Shown piece by piece: positions 1 through 9,253 of a DNA stretch of 9,524 nucleotides. Numbering within the stretch: position 1 is the first letter of the stretch; each line of letters begins with the position of its first letter. Under the pieces are notes generated by a model. It saw only the letters and a program-made list of their open reading frames with translations, was not told the DNA's origin and did no database searches. A program made the position numbers and the translations under genes. Source of the stretch: Candidatus Acidiferrales bacterium (lineage in GTDB: Bacteria > Acidobacteriota > Terriglobia > Acidiferrales > UBA7541). The stretch is from the NCBI GenBank assembly GCA_955651735.1, contig CATPAM010000050.1, positions 1-9,524 on the forward strand. Direction: 5' to 3'.

Positions 1-1
1 G

Positions 2-238
2 CCTTGTATTGCGGCGCCGCTGACGCTGAAAAATGACGGAAAATTTGAGCTGCGCGGCTGGGAAGGCAGTTACCTGGTGAACGGTCAGTGGGTAGAACTG
101 TCCGATTCCTCGGTACGTTCACGAGCCAAAATCGAGCCCGGACACAAGATTGTGTTTCGCTACCACGGAAAACATGGCTGGTGCGAAATGATCTATGAGC
201 GGCGGCTCGCGGAGCTGGGCAAGACTTCGCTGAGCTAG
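2..238 (+). CDS. C-terminal part of an unrecognised protein (5' end outside window)
   Basis: An open frame runs from the left edge to a TAG at 236-238 and gives 78 residues. No start codon with a ribosome site is visible, so the gene begins outside the window. The fragment is polar and charged, with several aromatic residues (GWEGSYLVNGQWVEL near the start, then KIVFRYHGKHGWCEMIYERR). It ends in a likely helix rich in Arg, Leu and Glu. The first half reads like short beta strands, with no membrane segment. I do not recognise the family. It converges on dacB: 22 bp separate the two stop codons, and I see no obvious hairpin terminator between them. The coding call rests on uninterrupted frame and plausible protein composition, so it is moderately secure. 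The function is unknown. Confidence 0.55.
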   Translation, partial: PCIAAPLTLKNDGKFELRGWEGSYLVNGQWVELSDSSVRSRAKIEPGHKIVFRYHGKHGWCEMIYERRLAELGKTSLS

Positions 239-260
239 CGGTCGATTGTATTCCTCTCAA

Positions 261-1856
261 TTATCGTTCAGACGTGGAAGTGTTTTCGAGCGGGGCGTCG
301 TATGCGGCCGCGGCGATTTCGCCGAGGGCTTGTCCGGCGACGGCCTGCGCGGCATCGGGGTCGAGCGGCAGCGACACGTGATTCACGTATGCGGCGAACA
401 CGAGTTTTTGGCCGCTGGCCGTGATTACGTAGCCGGCTAACCCCTTGCCGTTCAGCATCACCTTTCGATTCAGCCGATCCTCCGAGTCGAACGTCCCGGT
501 TTTTGCGAATACGTGTCCTGCGCCCGGATTGGCGGTCTGAATTTTGACAAGCGTTCCGTCTTTGCCGAGGACCGGTAGCGCTTTGAAGAGGATGGGGTAG
601 TCGGGGCGGGTGGCCCAGTAGGCGAGGTAGCTGCAGATGAAGTCGGGGGTAAAGAGATCGGCCCAGTCGCCGCCGGCGCCGTCGCCCTGGGAGATGGCGG
701 AGGGATCGAGCATGGCTTCTTGCAGAAAGGCGCGCTCGGTTGCAAAGCCGGCTTGCAGGGGATCCTTGGTGTTTTTTGCAACCAGGGCCCCGAGCAGGTA
801 AGGTCCCATGCCGGCGTGAAGGTTTTGGCTGACTTTCAGCGTGACCTTGATTTCTTCCGCGAGCGGGAGGGAAACATGTTCGGCGATTTGATTTTGCGGA
901 ATGTACAGACGCGCGAGCGCGGGGAAATCGGGAGCGGTTGGATGTTTCGGCGGCTTGATCAGGACGCCGGCTGCGGAAAGCGCTTCGGTGAGCACGGTCT
1001 TGGCAAATGCGGCGGTCGTGGGCTGCGAGCCGAGAGGTATGGTGCCGGTGACGATCACGCGGACAGAGCCGTCGAGATTTGTGACCGGATCGGAAATATC
1101 GAAGTCGGATTTGGAGGCAGCGGGGCCGGTAGTCACGCGGCTGACGAACTTGACGTAAGAGGTCTGCGGCACGGTGATGAGAGTAGCGCCATCGCCTGAT
1201 TTGGCGGCAGGGGCGAGCGTGAGATCGATGATATTGTCGTTGACCATGATCGAGGACATCACGACGTTGGTGCCGCCTTCGCGAGGACCGTCGGGGAACA
1301 GGCTGGTGTCGACGAGGATTCGGCCGTCGATTTTGCGGACGCCTTTGGCGGCGACGTCCTTCGCGAGCTGCTTGATAACCGTTAGCGGATCGCCATCAAC
1401 GGCGGGGCCGTTGTAGGAGTGATCTTCATCGACGAAGGCCAGCGTACCGTCGGGGCGAATGCGATTCGAGAGATTGGGGTCGCCGCCCGCGACCAGGACG
1501 AGATCGCCCTTGAGCTTGCCGTTTTTGTCGATCGGAGCGGTGCGATAGATGCGCGTGTGAAAGCGGTAGTCCGCGCCGAACTTGGCGAGCACGGTGCCTT
1601 CGGTCAGCAGCTTGGTGGTGGAGGCGGGTACAAAGAGCTTACTGGAGTTGAGCGAATAGAGAACTTTGCCGGTGTCGAGCGAGACGAATTTGATTCCAAA
1701 GTTGGCGTGCGCGAATTCGGGGCGGTTCATCACTTTCTGAAGGCGTTCCGCCAGTGTCGCAGAGGATTGCGCGCGAACAAGCTTCCTATGTGCCGGCAGA
1801 AGCAGCAGGGCTATAACGGCGCAACACACGAACAACCTTCGGGCGAGATTTTGCAA
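261..1856 (-). CDS. dacB: D-alanyl-D-alanine carboxypeptidase/endopeptidase, PBP4 type (peptidase S13)
   Basis: This is a penicillin-binding protein of the DacB/PBP4 family, which removes the terminal D-Ala from peptidoglycan pentapeptides and can cleave cross-links in the periplasm. The frame is open from an ATG at 1934, but that start lies inside the upstream gene. I prefer the TTG at 1856 because GGAGGAG (1863-1869) sits 6 nt before it. The protein then starts with an ideal signal peptide (MQNLARR, followed by a hydrophobic stretch to about residue 20). From that start it has 531 residues, within the usual S13 range. All three penicilloyl-serine motifs are present: SxxK as STTK (Ser79, Lys82), SxN as SQN (343-345) and KTG (452-454, context FAKTGTF). 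The insert between SxxK and SxN is long, as usual for PBP4. It lies 31 bp behind the dipeptidase stop, probably in the same transcript. Confidence 0.93.
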   Translation of the reverse strand: MQNLARRLFVCCAVIALLLLPAHRKLVRAQSSATLAERLQKVMNRPEFAHANFGIKFVSLDTGKVLYSLNSSKLFVPASTTKLLTEGTVLAKFGADYRFHTRIYRTAPIDKNGKLKGDLVLVAGGDPNLSNRIRPDGTLAFVDEDHSYNGPAVDGDPLTVIKQLAKDVAAKGVRKIDGRILVDTSLFPDGPREGGTNVVMSSIMVNDNIIDLTLAPAAKSGDGATLITVPQTSYVKFVSRVTTGPAASKSDFDISDPVTNLDGSVRVIVTGTIPLGSQPTTAAFAKTVLTEALSAAGVLIKPPKHPTAPDFPALARLYIPQNQIAEHVSLPLAEEIKVTLKVSQNLHAGMGPYLLGALVAKNTKDPLQAGFATERAFLQEAMLDPSAISQGDGAGGDWADLFTPDFICSYLAYWATRPDYPILFKALPVLGKDGTLVKIQTANPGAGHVFAKTGTFDSEDRLNRKVMLNGKGLAGYVITASGQKLVFAAYVNHVSLPLDPDAAQAVAGQALGEIAAAAYDAPLENTSTSER

Positions 1857-1862
1857 GACACG

Positions 1863-1869
1863 CTCCTCC
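1863..1869 (-). promoter_or_regulatory. Ribosome binding site that sets the TTG start of dacB
   Basis: The minus strand reads GGAGGAG, then GCGTGTC overlapping its last base, then TTG at 1856. It is a near-perfect Shine-Dalgarno sequence at good spacing. No comparable site precedes the upstream in-frame ATG at 1934. It is the main reason for shortening the gene by 26 codons. Confidence 0.7.
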
Positions 1870-1887
1870 AGGACCGTTACCGGCGGT

Positions 1888-2982
1888 CTACCGAACCTGC
1901 TTTTCGCTGAACTGTAGCTTCTCGAACGGCACATTCAAGATCGGGTACTCGCGCCAATCCTTGAAATCGAAATGCCACCATTCGTGCTCGTACACGGTGA
2001 AGCCTTCGGGCTCCATGGCCCAGCGCAGCAGGTCGCGATGCCAGCGCTGCAGCGAAGTTCCGCCGGGATACTCGGGGAACGAACGCGGGGACATCTCGTC
2101 GTAGGTGCCGGGCATCTGGGTCGGCTTGCCGGTTTTGAGGTCGTAGAGCGTGAGATCGACGGCGCAGCCGCGATTGTGTCGAGAACCCTGGGCGGGATCG
2201 GCGACGAAGATTTTGCCTTCGGGCGGCGTGGCGTCCCAGAAGATTTTGGTTACGTACCATGGGCGATAGGCATCGTGGATGAGCAAGGCGTAGCCCAGCG
2301 GCTTGAGTCGAAGCAGTGCGCGCAGCAGGGCGTCCGCGGCGGGGCGCTGGAGAAAGGCGCGGGCTTGCGTGTAGACCGGCGTGCCGAGGAAATCGTTGGC
2401 GGTGGCGTAGCGAATATCAAGATGTACGCTGGAGTCGAGGGACGTCAGGTCGATGAGGTCGGGGTCTCGGAATTGGCCATCCTCATGAGGAGGCGAGGCA
2501 GCCAGCGCATCCTGGCGAAGGTCTTCCATCGAGCTAGAGAGTTGAATACGGAAGACCTGGCCTTCTTCCGGGCCAAGCGTGCGGCGTGGAAACGTGATGT
2601 CGCCGAGGGAAATGCTTACGGCATGGCCATTTAGCTCTCCGCCAAAGTAAACGGGCAATGGCGGGCCCGCCGGCCTGGTGAGCGTGAAAGTCCCGGCAGC
2701 TGCGCGTTGCAAGCTGATTTCTGCAGCATCATTTTCGCGCAGCACCAACTTGCCAGATTTTTCGAAGACCATCAATGAGGCTTGTTCTGGACCGTACTCG
2801 CCAATTAGTGGTCTCCATGCCCTTGGGATGTCAGCGGGTTTATGGCCGGGAAAAGCGAATGGGGCGATTTGCGCAAAGCCGCACGCGGCGAAAAAAGAAA
2901 TGGACAGCGCGAAAGGAGTGATGGAGAAAATCAGGGAAGAAATTTTCGAGCGGTCTCTCAAGCAGCGGGAAATTTGTTCCAT
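1888..2982 (-). CDS. Secreted D-alanyl-D-alanine dipeptidase (VanX/DdpX type, peptidase M15D) with extra N-terminal domain
   Basis: A zinc dipeptidase that hydrolyses free D-Ala-D-Ala. From the ATG at 2982 it has 364 residues, against about 200 for VanX. Residues 1-38 form a signal peptide (basic N-region, hydrophobic core, possible cleavage after GFA), so it probably acts outside the cytoplasm. Residues ~50-145 form an extra, strand-rich domain (WRPLIGEYGPE near its start). It recalls the small domain found behind serine beta-lactamase-like modules, which is an inference from memory. The catalytic domain spans ~173-355. It shows DAYRP with Arg240 (counterpart of VanX Arg71), the zinc motif SRHNRGCAVD (His269, Asp276) and EWWH (catalytic Glu334, zinc ligand His337), so it should be active. 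The start lacks a clear Shine-Dalgarno. A longer frame reaches 3240 but runs into the regulator gene. It lies 74 bp after rpiR and 31 bp before dacB. No vanH or vanA ligase is near, so resistance is unlikely. Confidence 0.9.
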   Translation of the reverse strand: MEQISRCLRDRSKISSLIFSITPFALSISFFAACGFAQIAPFAFPGHKPADIPRAWRPLIGEYGPEQASLMVFEKSGKLVLRENDAAEISLQRAAAGTFTLTRPAGPPLPVYFGGELNGHAVSISLGDITFPRRTLGPEEGQVFRIQLSSSMEDLRQDALAASPPHEDGQFRDPDLIDLTSLDSSVHLDIRYATANDFLGTPVYTQARAFLQRPAADALLRALLRLKPLGYALLIHDAYRPWYVTKIFWDATPPEGKIFVADPAQGSRHNRGCAVDLTLYDLKTGKPTQMPGTYDEMSPRSFPEYPGGTSLQRWHRDLLRWAMEPEGFTVYEHEWWHFDFKDWREYPILNVPFEKLQFSEKQVR

Positions 2983-3056
2983 AGAACGACGAACATGATA
3001 GCTGACTGTTGGACGTTTCGAGACGAAATAGTGAGAGCTGATTTCGCAGGTGAAAG

Positions 3057-3926
3057 CTAACTGGTATACCAGCGAAAGCCTTTGCGCTGCTCTTCGGCGA
3101 TTTCCTTGAGGAGAGCGAGGGTGTGCGGGCGGCGATAGTGCGCGCAGGCGGCGAGAAGGGCGTTCAGCAAAGAAATGGGAGCGACGTAGGAGGCGCCAAA
3201 GGAAGTGGACTCCGTCGAGGCGATGAAAAGTTCGTCGCATTCGCGAGCGAGGGGGGAAAGGTAGGTGTCCGACACGCCGATGCAGTAGGCGCCGTGAGCG
3301 CGCGCCTGCTGAACTCCTTCGACGGTTTGGCGAAGACCGCGGCGGAAGGTGATAGCCACAGCGAGATCCTGTTTGGTGAGGGTGCGAACTAGGTGCGTGA
3401 TGCGGCCCGCGGAGGTGGCGGAAAATATGGGCAGCCCAAGAAGACTGATTTGATATTCCAGGTATTCCGCGAGCGTGGCGGCCAAGTCGCTGGCGAGAAG
3501 GAGAATGCGGCGCGCCTCGTAGAAACGTTTGGCCAAGGCGGCAAGGCGCTGCGCGTCGAGGCTGTTTTTCAATCCCTGCAGATTCTTGAGGTCTTGACTG
3601 AGTGAATCACGCACGTAGGCAGGCATGTTGGAATCGCGGCTGCCGGCTTGCATGGTGTCAAGCGAAGTGGCGAAGGCGAGGGAGAGTTCGTGCAAGTGAT
3701 GCTGAAATTCGCGATAGGTGGAAAAGCCGAGTCCCCGGACGATGCGCACGACCGTGGCGGGGTCGGTGTGCAAGCGCTTGGCCACGGCGCGAACGCTGAG
3801 GAGCACATATTCGCGAGGATGTTCGAGGATGGGGCGAATCACTTCCTGGCGCTTGGCGCTGAGCTGCTCAATGCGCTCGGGAAGATTGATGACCGATGCC
3901 TGCGTGTGCGCGGTGGGTTTTTTCAT
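3057..3926 (-). CDS. MurR/RpiR-family transcriptional regulator (HTH plus SIS domain)
   Basis: 289 residues in the standard RpiR layout. The N-terminal winged helix-turn-helix covers ~15-90, with the recognition region around SVRAVAKRLHTDPATVVRIV (44-63) followed by the family's typical GLGFSTYREF. A SIS sugar-isomerase fold covers ~125-265, with ILLLASD at its first strand. Family members bind phosphosugars through the SIS domain and control sugar or amino-sugar catabolism; E. coli MurR controls N-acetylmuramic acid use. The usual SxSGxT phosphate loop is replaced here by TFRRGLRQT (193-201), so the ligand may differ. It starts with ATG at 3926 and has no evident Shine-Dalgarno. The gene lies 80 bp after ilvC and 74 bp before the two D-Ala-D-Ala peptidases, which suggests it controls them and possibly itself. 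The target is an inference from gene order. Confidence 0.88.
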   Translation of the reverse strand: MKKPTAHTQASVINLPERIEQLSAKRQEVIRPILEHPREYVLLSVRAVAKRLHTDPATVVRIVRGLGFSTYREFQHHLHELSLAFATSLDTMQAGSRDSNMPAYVRDSLSQDLKNLQGLKNSLDAQRLAALAKRFYEARRILLLASDLAATLAEYLEYQISLLGLPIFSATSAGRITHLVRTLTKQDLAVAITFRRGLRQTVEGVQQARAHGAYCIGVSDTYLSPLARECDELFIASTESTSFGASYVAPISLLNALLAACAHYRRPHTLALLKEIAEEQRKGFRWYTS

Positions 3927-3934
3927 GCGCCGAG

Positions 3935-3963
3935 AGAATTGCGCAAAACGATTTGCGTGTCAA
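3935..3963 (-). promoter_or_regulatory. Candidate rpiR promoter with a palindrome between -35 and -10
   Basis: The minus strand has a perfect TTGACA (3963-3958), a 17-bp spacer and AATTCT (3940-3935), which is a weak -10 with three of six consensus positions. Transcription would start about at the ATG (3926), giving a nearly leaderless mRNA, which fits the missing Shine-Dalgarno. The spacer holds a perfect inverted repeat, CGCAAA-N4-TTTGCG (3942-3957), ideally placed for repression. A second repeat, GCGTG-N7-CACGC (3955-3971), overlaps the -35 box. No T-run follows either repeat, so they do not read as an ilvC terminator. The weak -10 keeps confidence low. Confidence 0.35.
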
Positions 3964-4006
3964 CGCCACGCGCGGCGATTTGAGAAGAATGTCCCAAATG
4001 TTCCGG

Positions 4007-5610
<1,604 letters not shown>

Positions 5611-5620
5611 AAATCCTCGA

Positions 5621-7333
5621 TCATGGCTCCGTAGCTGTTTCCACGAGGGGGCTGTCCGGCCGGCGAATCATTTCGTGCAGTGCGCCGCCTGCGGGCACCA
5701 TGGGATACACGGAGTCTTCTTGCTCCACGCGAAAATCGATTAGCACGCTCTCTGCCGATTCACGGGCAGAACGAATCGTGGGAGTGACATCGGCTCGGGA
5801 GGTAATGCGTTCGCCGCGAATGCCGAAGGCGTTTGCGAGCGCAGCAAAGTCCGGCGCCACGAGCGGAGTGGCGACGTAGCGCTTGTCGTAGAAAAACTCC
5901 TGCCACTGGCGAACCATTCCGAGGAAGCCATTGTTGATGATGGCGATGTTGATTTTGATTTTTTCCTGGACGATGGTGGCCAGCTCGCACATGGTCATTT
6001 GAAAGCCGCCGTCGCCGACCACCACCCAGACATCGGATTCGGGCTTGGCGAACTTTGCGCCGATAGCGGCGGGCAGCGCGAAGCCCATAGTACCGAGACC
6101 ACCGGAGGTCACCAGCGTGCGCGGCTGATTGTGATGGTAATACTGCGCTTCCCACATCTGGTGCTGGCCGACGTCAGTGACCACGATGGCTTCGCCGCGC
6201 GTTTCTTTCCAGAGATCGTTGATGACGTGGGCGGCGTAGAGATGGCCATTGTCGGGCAGGCCTTGGATGTCGCGCACGGCGGAGTCGCCTTTTAATTCGC
6301 GGATGTGGCCCAACCAGTCGCCGCGTTCGCGATGTTCCAAACGCGGGAGAAGCTGTTCAAGGACCTCACGCGCATCCCCGATGAGAGCAGCGTCCACTTT
6401 CACGTTCTTGTTGATCTCGGAGCGATCGATTTCGATGTGAATCTTGCGGGCTTCTTTGGCGTAAGTGCGCAAATCGCCGGTGACGCGGTCGTCAAAGCGC
6501 ATGCCGACGGCGATGAGCAAATCAGCTTCTTGAATAGCGTGATTGACCCATGCTTCGCCGTGCATGCCCATCATGCCGAGGTTAAGGGGATCGCTGGCGG
6601 GGAAGCAGCCGATGCCAAGGAGGGTCATAGCCACGGGCAGATTGCCGGCATGGACGAACTGGTCGAAGACGCGCATCGCGCCGGACACCATGATCCCATG
6701 GCCGGCGAGGATCAGCGGGCGCTTGGCATTATTGAGAAGCTCCACAGCGCGCTCAAAATCCGCCGGCTCATAGTTGATGCGCTGGCGCTTGGGCGGCAGC
6801 TTCGGAGCGGAAGCTTCCCAGTTGAAATCGCAAGAAGCCTGTTGCGCGTCCTTGGTGATATCGACGAGCACCGGGCCCGGTCGGCCGGAATTCGCAATCA
6901 CGAAGGCTTCGCGAACGGTGCGTGCGATGTCCTCGGCGCGAGAGACGACCACATTGTGTTTGGTAATCGGCATGGTGATGCCGGTTATGTCGATTTCCTG
7001 GAAGGCATCGGAGCCGAGCAGTTTGCTGCTGACTTGGCCGGTAATGCAAACGACGGGCGAGGAATCGAGCATAGCTGTGGCGATGCCGGTGACCATGTTG
7101 GTTGCGCCAGGGCCCGAGGTGGCCATAGCCACGCCTACGCCGCCGCTGGCTCGCGCGTAGCCGTCGGCCATGTGCGTGGCACCTTGTTCGTGGCGCACGA
7201 GAATGTGGTGGAGCTTGGATTTGCCAAGTGCGTCGTACACCGGGAGAATGGCTCCGCCTGGATAGCCAAAAATGTGGCGCACGCCGAGCTTGGTCAGCGA
7301 TTCGCAGAGAATTTCTGCTCCGGTGAGCTTCAT
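5621..7333 (-). CDS. ilvB: Acetolactate synthase large (catalytic) subunit
   Basis: A thiamine-diphosphate enzyme that condenses two pyruvates to 2-acetolactate, or pyruvate with 2-oxobutyrate, and commits carbon to BCAA synthesis. The 570 residues match the family. The order is: N-terminal pyrimidine-binding domain with catalytic Glu49 in [15 protein letters not shown], a central FAD/transhydrogenase-like domain (~190-340), and a C-terminal ThDP domain with the GDG...NN motif (GDGGFQ at 440-445, [11 protein letters not shown] at 466-476). The frame extends to 7471, but the ATG at 7333 is chosen because it gives the canonical start (MKLTGAEIL). It also has GAGGA upstream and overlaps the ilvD stop as ATGA (7330-7333), a sign of translational coupling. 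It lies between ilvD and ilvN. Confidence 0.97.
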   Translation of the reverse strand: MKLTGAEILCESLTKLGVRHIFGYPGGAILPVYDALGKSKLHHILVRHEQGATHMADGYARASGGVGVAMATSGPGATNMVTGIATAMLDSSPVVCITGQVSSKLLGSDAFQEIDITGITMPITKHNVVVSRAEDIARTVREAFVIANSGRPGPVLVDITKDAQQASCDFNWEASAPKLPPKRQRINYEPADFERAVELLNNAKRPLILAGHGIMVSGAMRVFDQFVHAGNLPVAMTLLGIGCFPASDPLNLGMMGMHGEAWVNHAIQEADLLIAVGMRFDDRVTGDLRTYAKEARKIHIEIDRSEINKNVKVDAALIGDAREVLEQLLPRLEHRERGDWLGHIRELKGDSAVRDIQGLPDNGHLYAAHVINDLWKETRGEAIVVTDVGQHQMWEAQYYHHNQPRTLVTSGGLGTMGFALPAAIGAKFAKPESDVWVVVGDGGFQMTMCELATIVQEKIKINIAIINNGFLGMVRQWQEFFYDKRYVATPLVAPDFAALANAFGIRGERITSRADVTPTIRSARESAESVLIDFRVEQEDSVYPMVPAGGALHEMIRRPDSPLVETATEP

Positions 7334-9054
7334 GATGTCCTCGAGACAGTTTGTGCTGCGGTTGAAAACGACTTGGGTACTGCGGTAATGGCGCCCAATG
7401 AGGCAGACGAGACGAGCAAAGCATATTTCGCCATCACACCGCTGGTGAAGCGGGGCTGAGGCGCCTTCCAAGTGGAGAGGCGGCGCTGGATTTCGGCATC
7501 GGTGAGCTTAACGTTGAGCGTCCGCTTGGGGATATCGAACGCGATGCTATCGCCATCGTTTATTGCTGCGATGGGGCCGCCATTCGCGGCTTCAGGCGCG
7601 ACATGGCCGGCCATGAATCCGTGCGTGGCGCCTGAGAAGCGGCCGTCGGTCAGCAGCGCGACGGAATCGCCGAGGCCCGCGCCGACCAGGGCCGCAGTTA
7701 CCTGGAGCATCTCACGCATTCCTGGTCCGCCCTTCGGTCCTTCGTAGCGGATCACAACGACGTCGCCAGCCTTGATGCTTCGGTCCTCGACGGCGGCAAA
7801 CGCGGCTTCTTCATCATTGAAAACTCGCGCCGGCCCGCTGAAAGTTTGCAGGTTGTGGCCTGCGACCTTAATGACGCAACCTTCCGGGGCGATATTGCCC
7901 TTCAAGATGACCAGTCCGCCCGTGGGTTTGAGGGGAGAATCGAGCTTGCGCACGACTTCTTGTTTCTCCGATTCCTTGGCTGCCGCTGCTTCTTGCGCGA
8001 GCGTGCGCCCGGTGACGGTGAGGCATTCTCCATAAAGCAATTTGCCTTCGAGCATGCGCTTGGCCACCAGCGCAGTGCCTCCGGCAGCATAGAGATCGGT
8101 CGCCACAAAGCGGCCGCCCGGCTTCAGGTCCGCCAAGATCGGAACGCGAGAGCTAATGCGATCGAAATCGTCAATGGAGAGGGGAATTTTCGCTTCGCTG
8201 GCGATGGCCAGGAGATGAAGGACGGAATTGGTGGAACCGCCCGTGGCGGCGACGCCCGCGATGGCGTTTTCGATGGCCGATTTGGTGATGATTTTGGAAG
8301 GGGTGATATCGCGGCGCAGAAGGTCCATAACCATTTCGCCTGCGCGATAGCCGGCGTTGCCCTTTGCGGCATTGGTGGCGGGAACGCTGGACAATCCCAT
8401 CGGCGCGATGCCCAGAAATTCGCAGACCAGCGCCATGGTGTTTGCCGTGAACTGGCCGCCGCACGCGCCGGCTCCGGGACACGCGGCGGTTTCCAGGGAT
8501 TTGAGTTGCGCGTCGGTGATTCCTCCGCGTGCGTGCTTCCCAATCGCTTCATAAACGTCCTGAATGGTTACGGCGTGGCCCTCAAAGTGGCCCGGGGCGA
8601 TGGAGCCTCCGTAGAGAATGAGTCCGGGAATGTTGAGTCGTGCCAGCGCCATAACGCCGCCAGGAATGGTCTTGTCGCAGCCGACCAAAACGATTAGCGC
8701 ATCGAACAGGTTGCCACGCGAAACCAGCTCAATGGAGTCCGCAATCACTTCGCGGCTCACCAGCGATGTACGCATCCCTTCCGTACCCATGGTGATGCCA
8801 TCTGAAATCGAGACCGTATTGAATTCGAGTGGCGTGCCACCGGCGGCGCGAATGCCGGCCTTTACGTGCTCAGCGAGCTCGCGCAGGTGGTAGTTGCAGG
8901 GCCCGATCTCGATCCAGGTGTTGGCTACGCCGATCAGCGGCTTGGCGAAGTCCTCATCGCCAAGCCCGGAGGCGCGCAGCATGGCACGAGCACCGGCGCG
9001 ATTGGCACCATCGATCAAAGTGTGGCTGCGTGGTTTTGGCGCCGGCTGTGTCAC
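7330..9054 (-). CDS. ilvD: Dihydroxy-acid dehydratase
   Basis: 574 residues of the IlvD/Edd family. It dehydrates 2,3-dihydroxy-isovalerate and 2,3-dihydroxy-3-methylvalerate to the 2-oxo acids, the third common step of BCAA synthesis. Three Fe-S cysteines are visible: Cys53 in GPCN, Cys126 in GCDKTIPGG and Cys198 in [14 protein letters not shown], the pattern expected of [2Fe-2S] members. Ser474 in [11 protein letters not shown] is the likely catalytic base. The segment [20 protein letters not shown] near the end is characteristic of IlvD as opposed to Edd. About 15 extra residues follow it, ending in a TGA inside the ilvB start. The start is GTG at 9054 with AAGGAG 7 nt upstream. It is the first gene of the ilv operon. 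The protein should be oxygen-sensitive if its cluster behaves as in other family members. Confidence 0.97.
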   Translation of the reverse strand: MTQPAPKPRSHTLIDGANRAGARAMLRASGLGDEDFAKPLIGVANTWIEIGPCNYHLRELAEHVKAGIRAAGGTPLEFNTVSISDGITMGTEGMRTSLVSREVIADSIELVSRGNLFDALIVLVGCDKTIPGGVMALARLNIPGLILYGGSIAPGHFEGHAVTIQDVYEAIGKHARGGITDAQLKSLETAACPGAGACGGQFTANTMALVCEFLGIAPMGLSSVPATNAAKGNAGYRAGEMVMDLLRRDITPSKIITKSAIENAIAGVAATGGSTNSVLHLLAIASEAKIPLSIDDFDRISSRVPILADLKPGGRFVATDLYAAGGTALVAKRMLEGKLLYGECLTVTGRTLAQEAAAAKESEKQEVVRKLDSPLKPTGGLVILKGNIAPEGCVIKVAGHNLQTFSGPARVFNDEEAAFAAVEDRSIKAGDVVVIRYEGPKGGPGMREMLQVTAALVGAGLGDSVALLTDGRFSGATHGFMAGHVAPEAANGGPIAAINDGDSIAFDIPKRTLNVKLTDAEIQRRLSTWKAPQPRFTSGVMAKYALLVSSASLGAITAVPKSFSTAAQTVSRTS

Positions 9055-9061
9055 TCCGAGT

Positions 9062-9067
9062 CTCCTT
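9062..9067 (-). promoter_or_regulatory. Ribosome binding site for the GTG start of ilvD
   Basis: AAGGAG on the minus strand, 7 nt before GTG (9054-9052). It supports the GTG start, since no in-frame ATG with a comparable site lies nearby. Confidence 0.75.
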
Positions 9068-9129
9068 GGTTCTTCGTTGTTTTACGGACCGACGTTGGAG
9101 CAAGCGATCACATTCCATCACACCAGGAC

Positions 9130-9140
9130 GCGTGACACGC
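9130..9140. promoter_or_regulatory. 11-bp palindrome GCGTGACACGC in the ilvD leader
   Basis: A perfect inverted repeat (5-bp arms, 1-bp centre) lying about 12-22 nt past the inferred ilvD transcription start. A protein bound here could block initiation or early elongation. As RNA it could not fold well, because the loop is a single base. It may be an operator, but chance is possible for a site this short. Confidence 0.25.
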
Positions 9141-9158
9141 CTCTCCACCGCGGAAAAC

Positions 9159-9188
9159 AGCATAAGCGGAACAGCGACAATTAGTCAA
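9159..9188 (-). promoter_or_regulatory. Candidate promoter of the ilvDBNC operon
   Basis: The minus strand shows TTGACT (9188-9183, five of six -35 positions), an 18-bp spacer and TATGCT (9164-9159, four of six -10 positions). The segment just upstream on this strand (about 9189-9236) is strikingly AT-rich against the GC-rich surroundings, as for an UP element. The start would fall near 9152, leaving a leader of about 98 nt. I see no leader peptide rich in Leu, Ile or Val codons and no T-box motif, so classical attenuation is not supported. Confidence 0.45.
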
Positions 9189-9253
9189 ATTAATACTAGT
9201 ATGCGTTACGATAAATTCGATTAATTAGAGCAATTTTCTGCACTCACCCGTTG

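Noticed and set aside
1857..1934. Upstream 26-codon extension of dacB from an ATG
   Set aside because: It overlaps the dipeptidase gene and would bury the signal peptide. The TTG at 1856 has a strong GGAGGAG site.
261..2982. Vancomycin-resistance cluster
   Set aside because: A VanX-like and a carboxypeptidase gene alone do not confer the D-Ala-D-Lac pathway. There is no ligase, no VanH and no VanRS here, and the dipeptidase appears to be exported.
2983..3240. Upstream 86-codon extension of the dipeptidase gene
   Set aside because: It would overlap the 3' end of rpiR and place an Arg-rich stretch before the signal peptide. The ATG at 2982 gives a proper secretion signal.
3942..3971. Rho-independent terminator after ilvC
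   Set aside because: The inverted repeats have short stems and no following T-run on the minus strand. Their position over a TTGACA fits an operator better.
6305..7459. Long plus-strand open frame (384 codons) opposite ilvB
   Set aside because: Antisense to a clear acetolactate synthase gene, His/Asp/Ala-rich composition typical of a shadow frame, and no ribosome site.
7334..7471. Upstream 46-codon extension of ilvB
   Set aside because: It lies wholly inside ilvD. The ATG at 7333 with GAGGA and the ATGA overlap gives the canonical IlvB N-terminus.
8954..9163. 69-codon minus-strand frame in the ilvD leader as a leader peptide for attenuation
   Set aside because: It is Arg-rich, not rich in Leu, Ile or Val, runs far into ilvD in another frame, and has no terminator/antiterminator pair that I can see.
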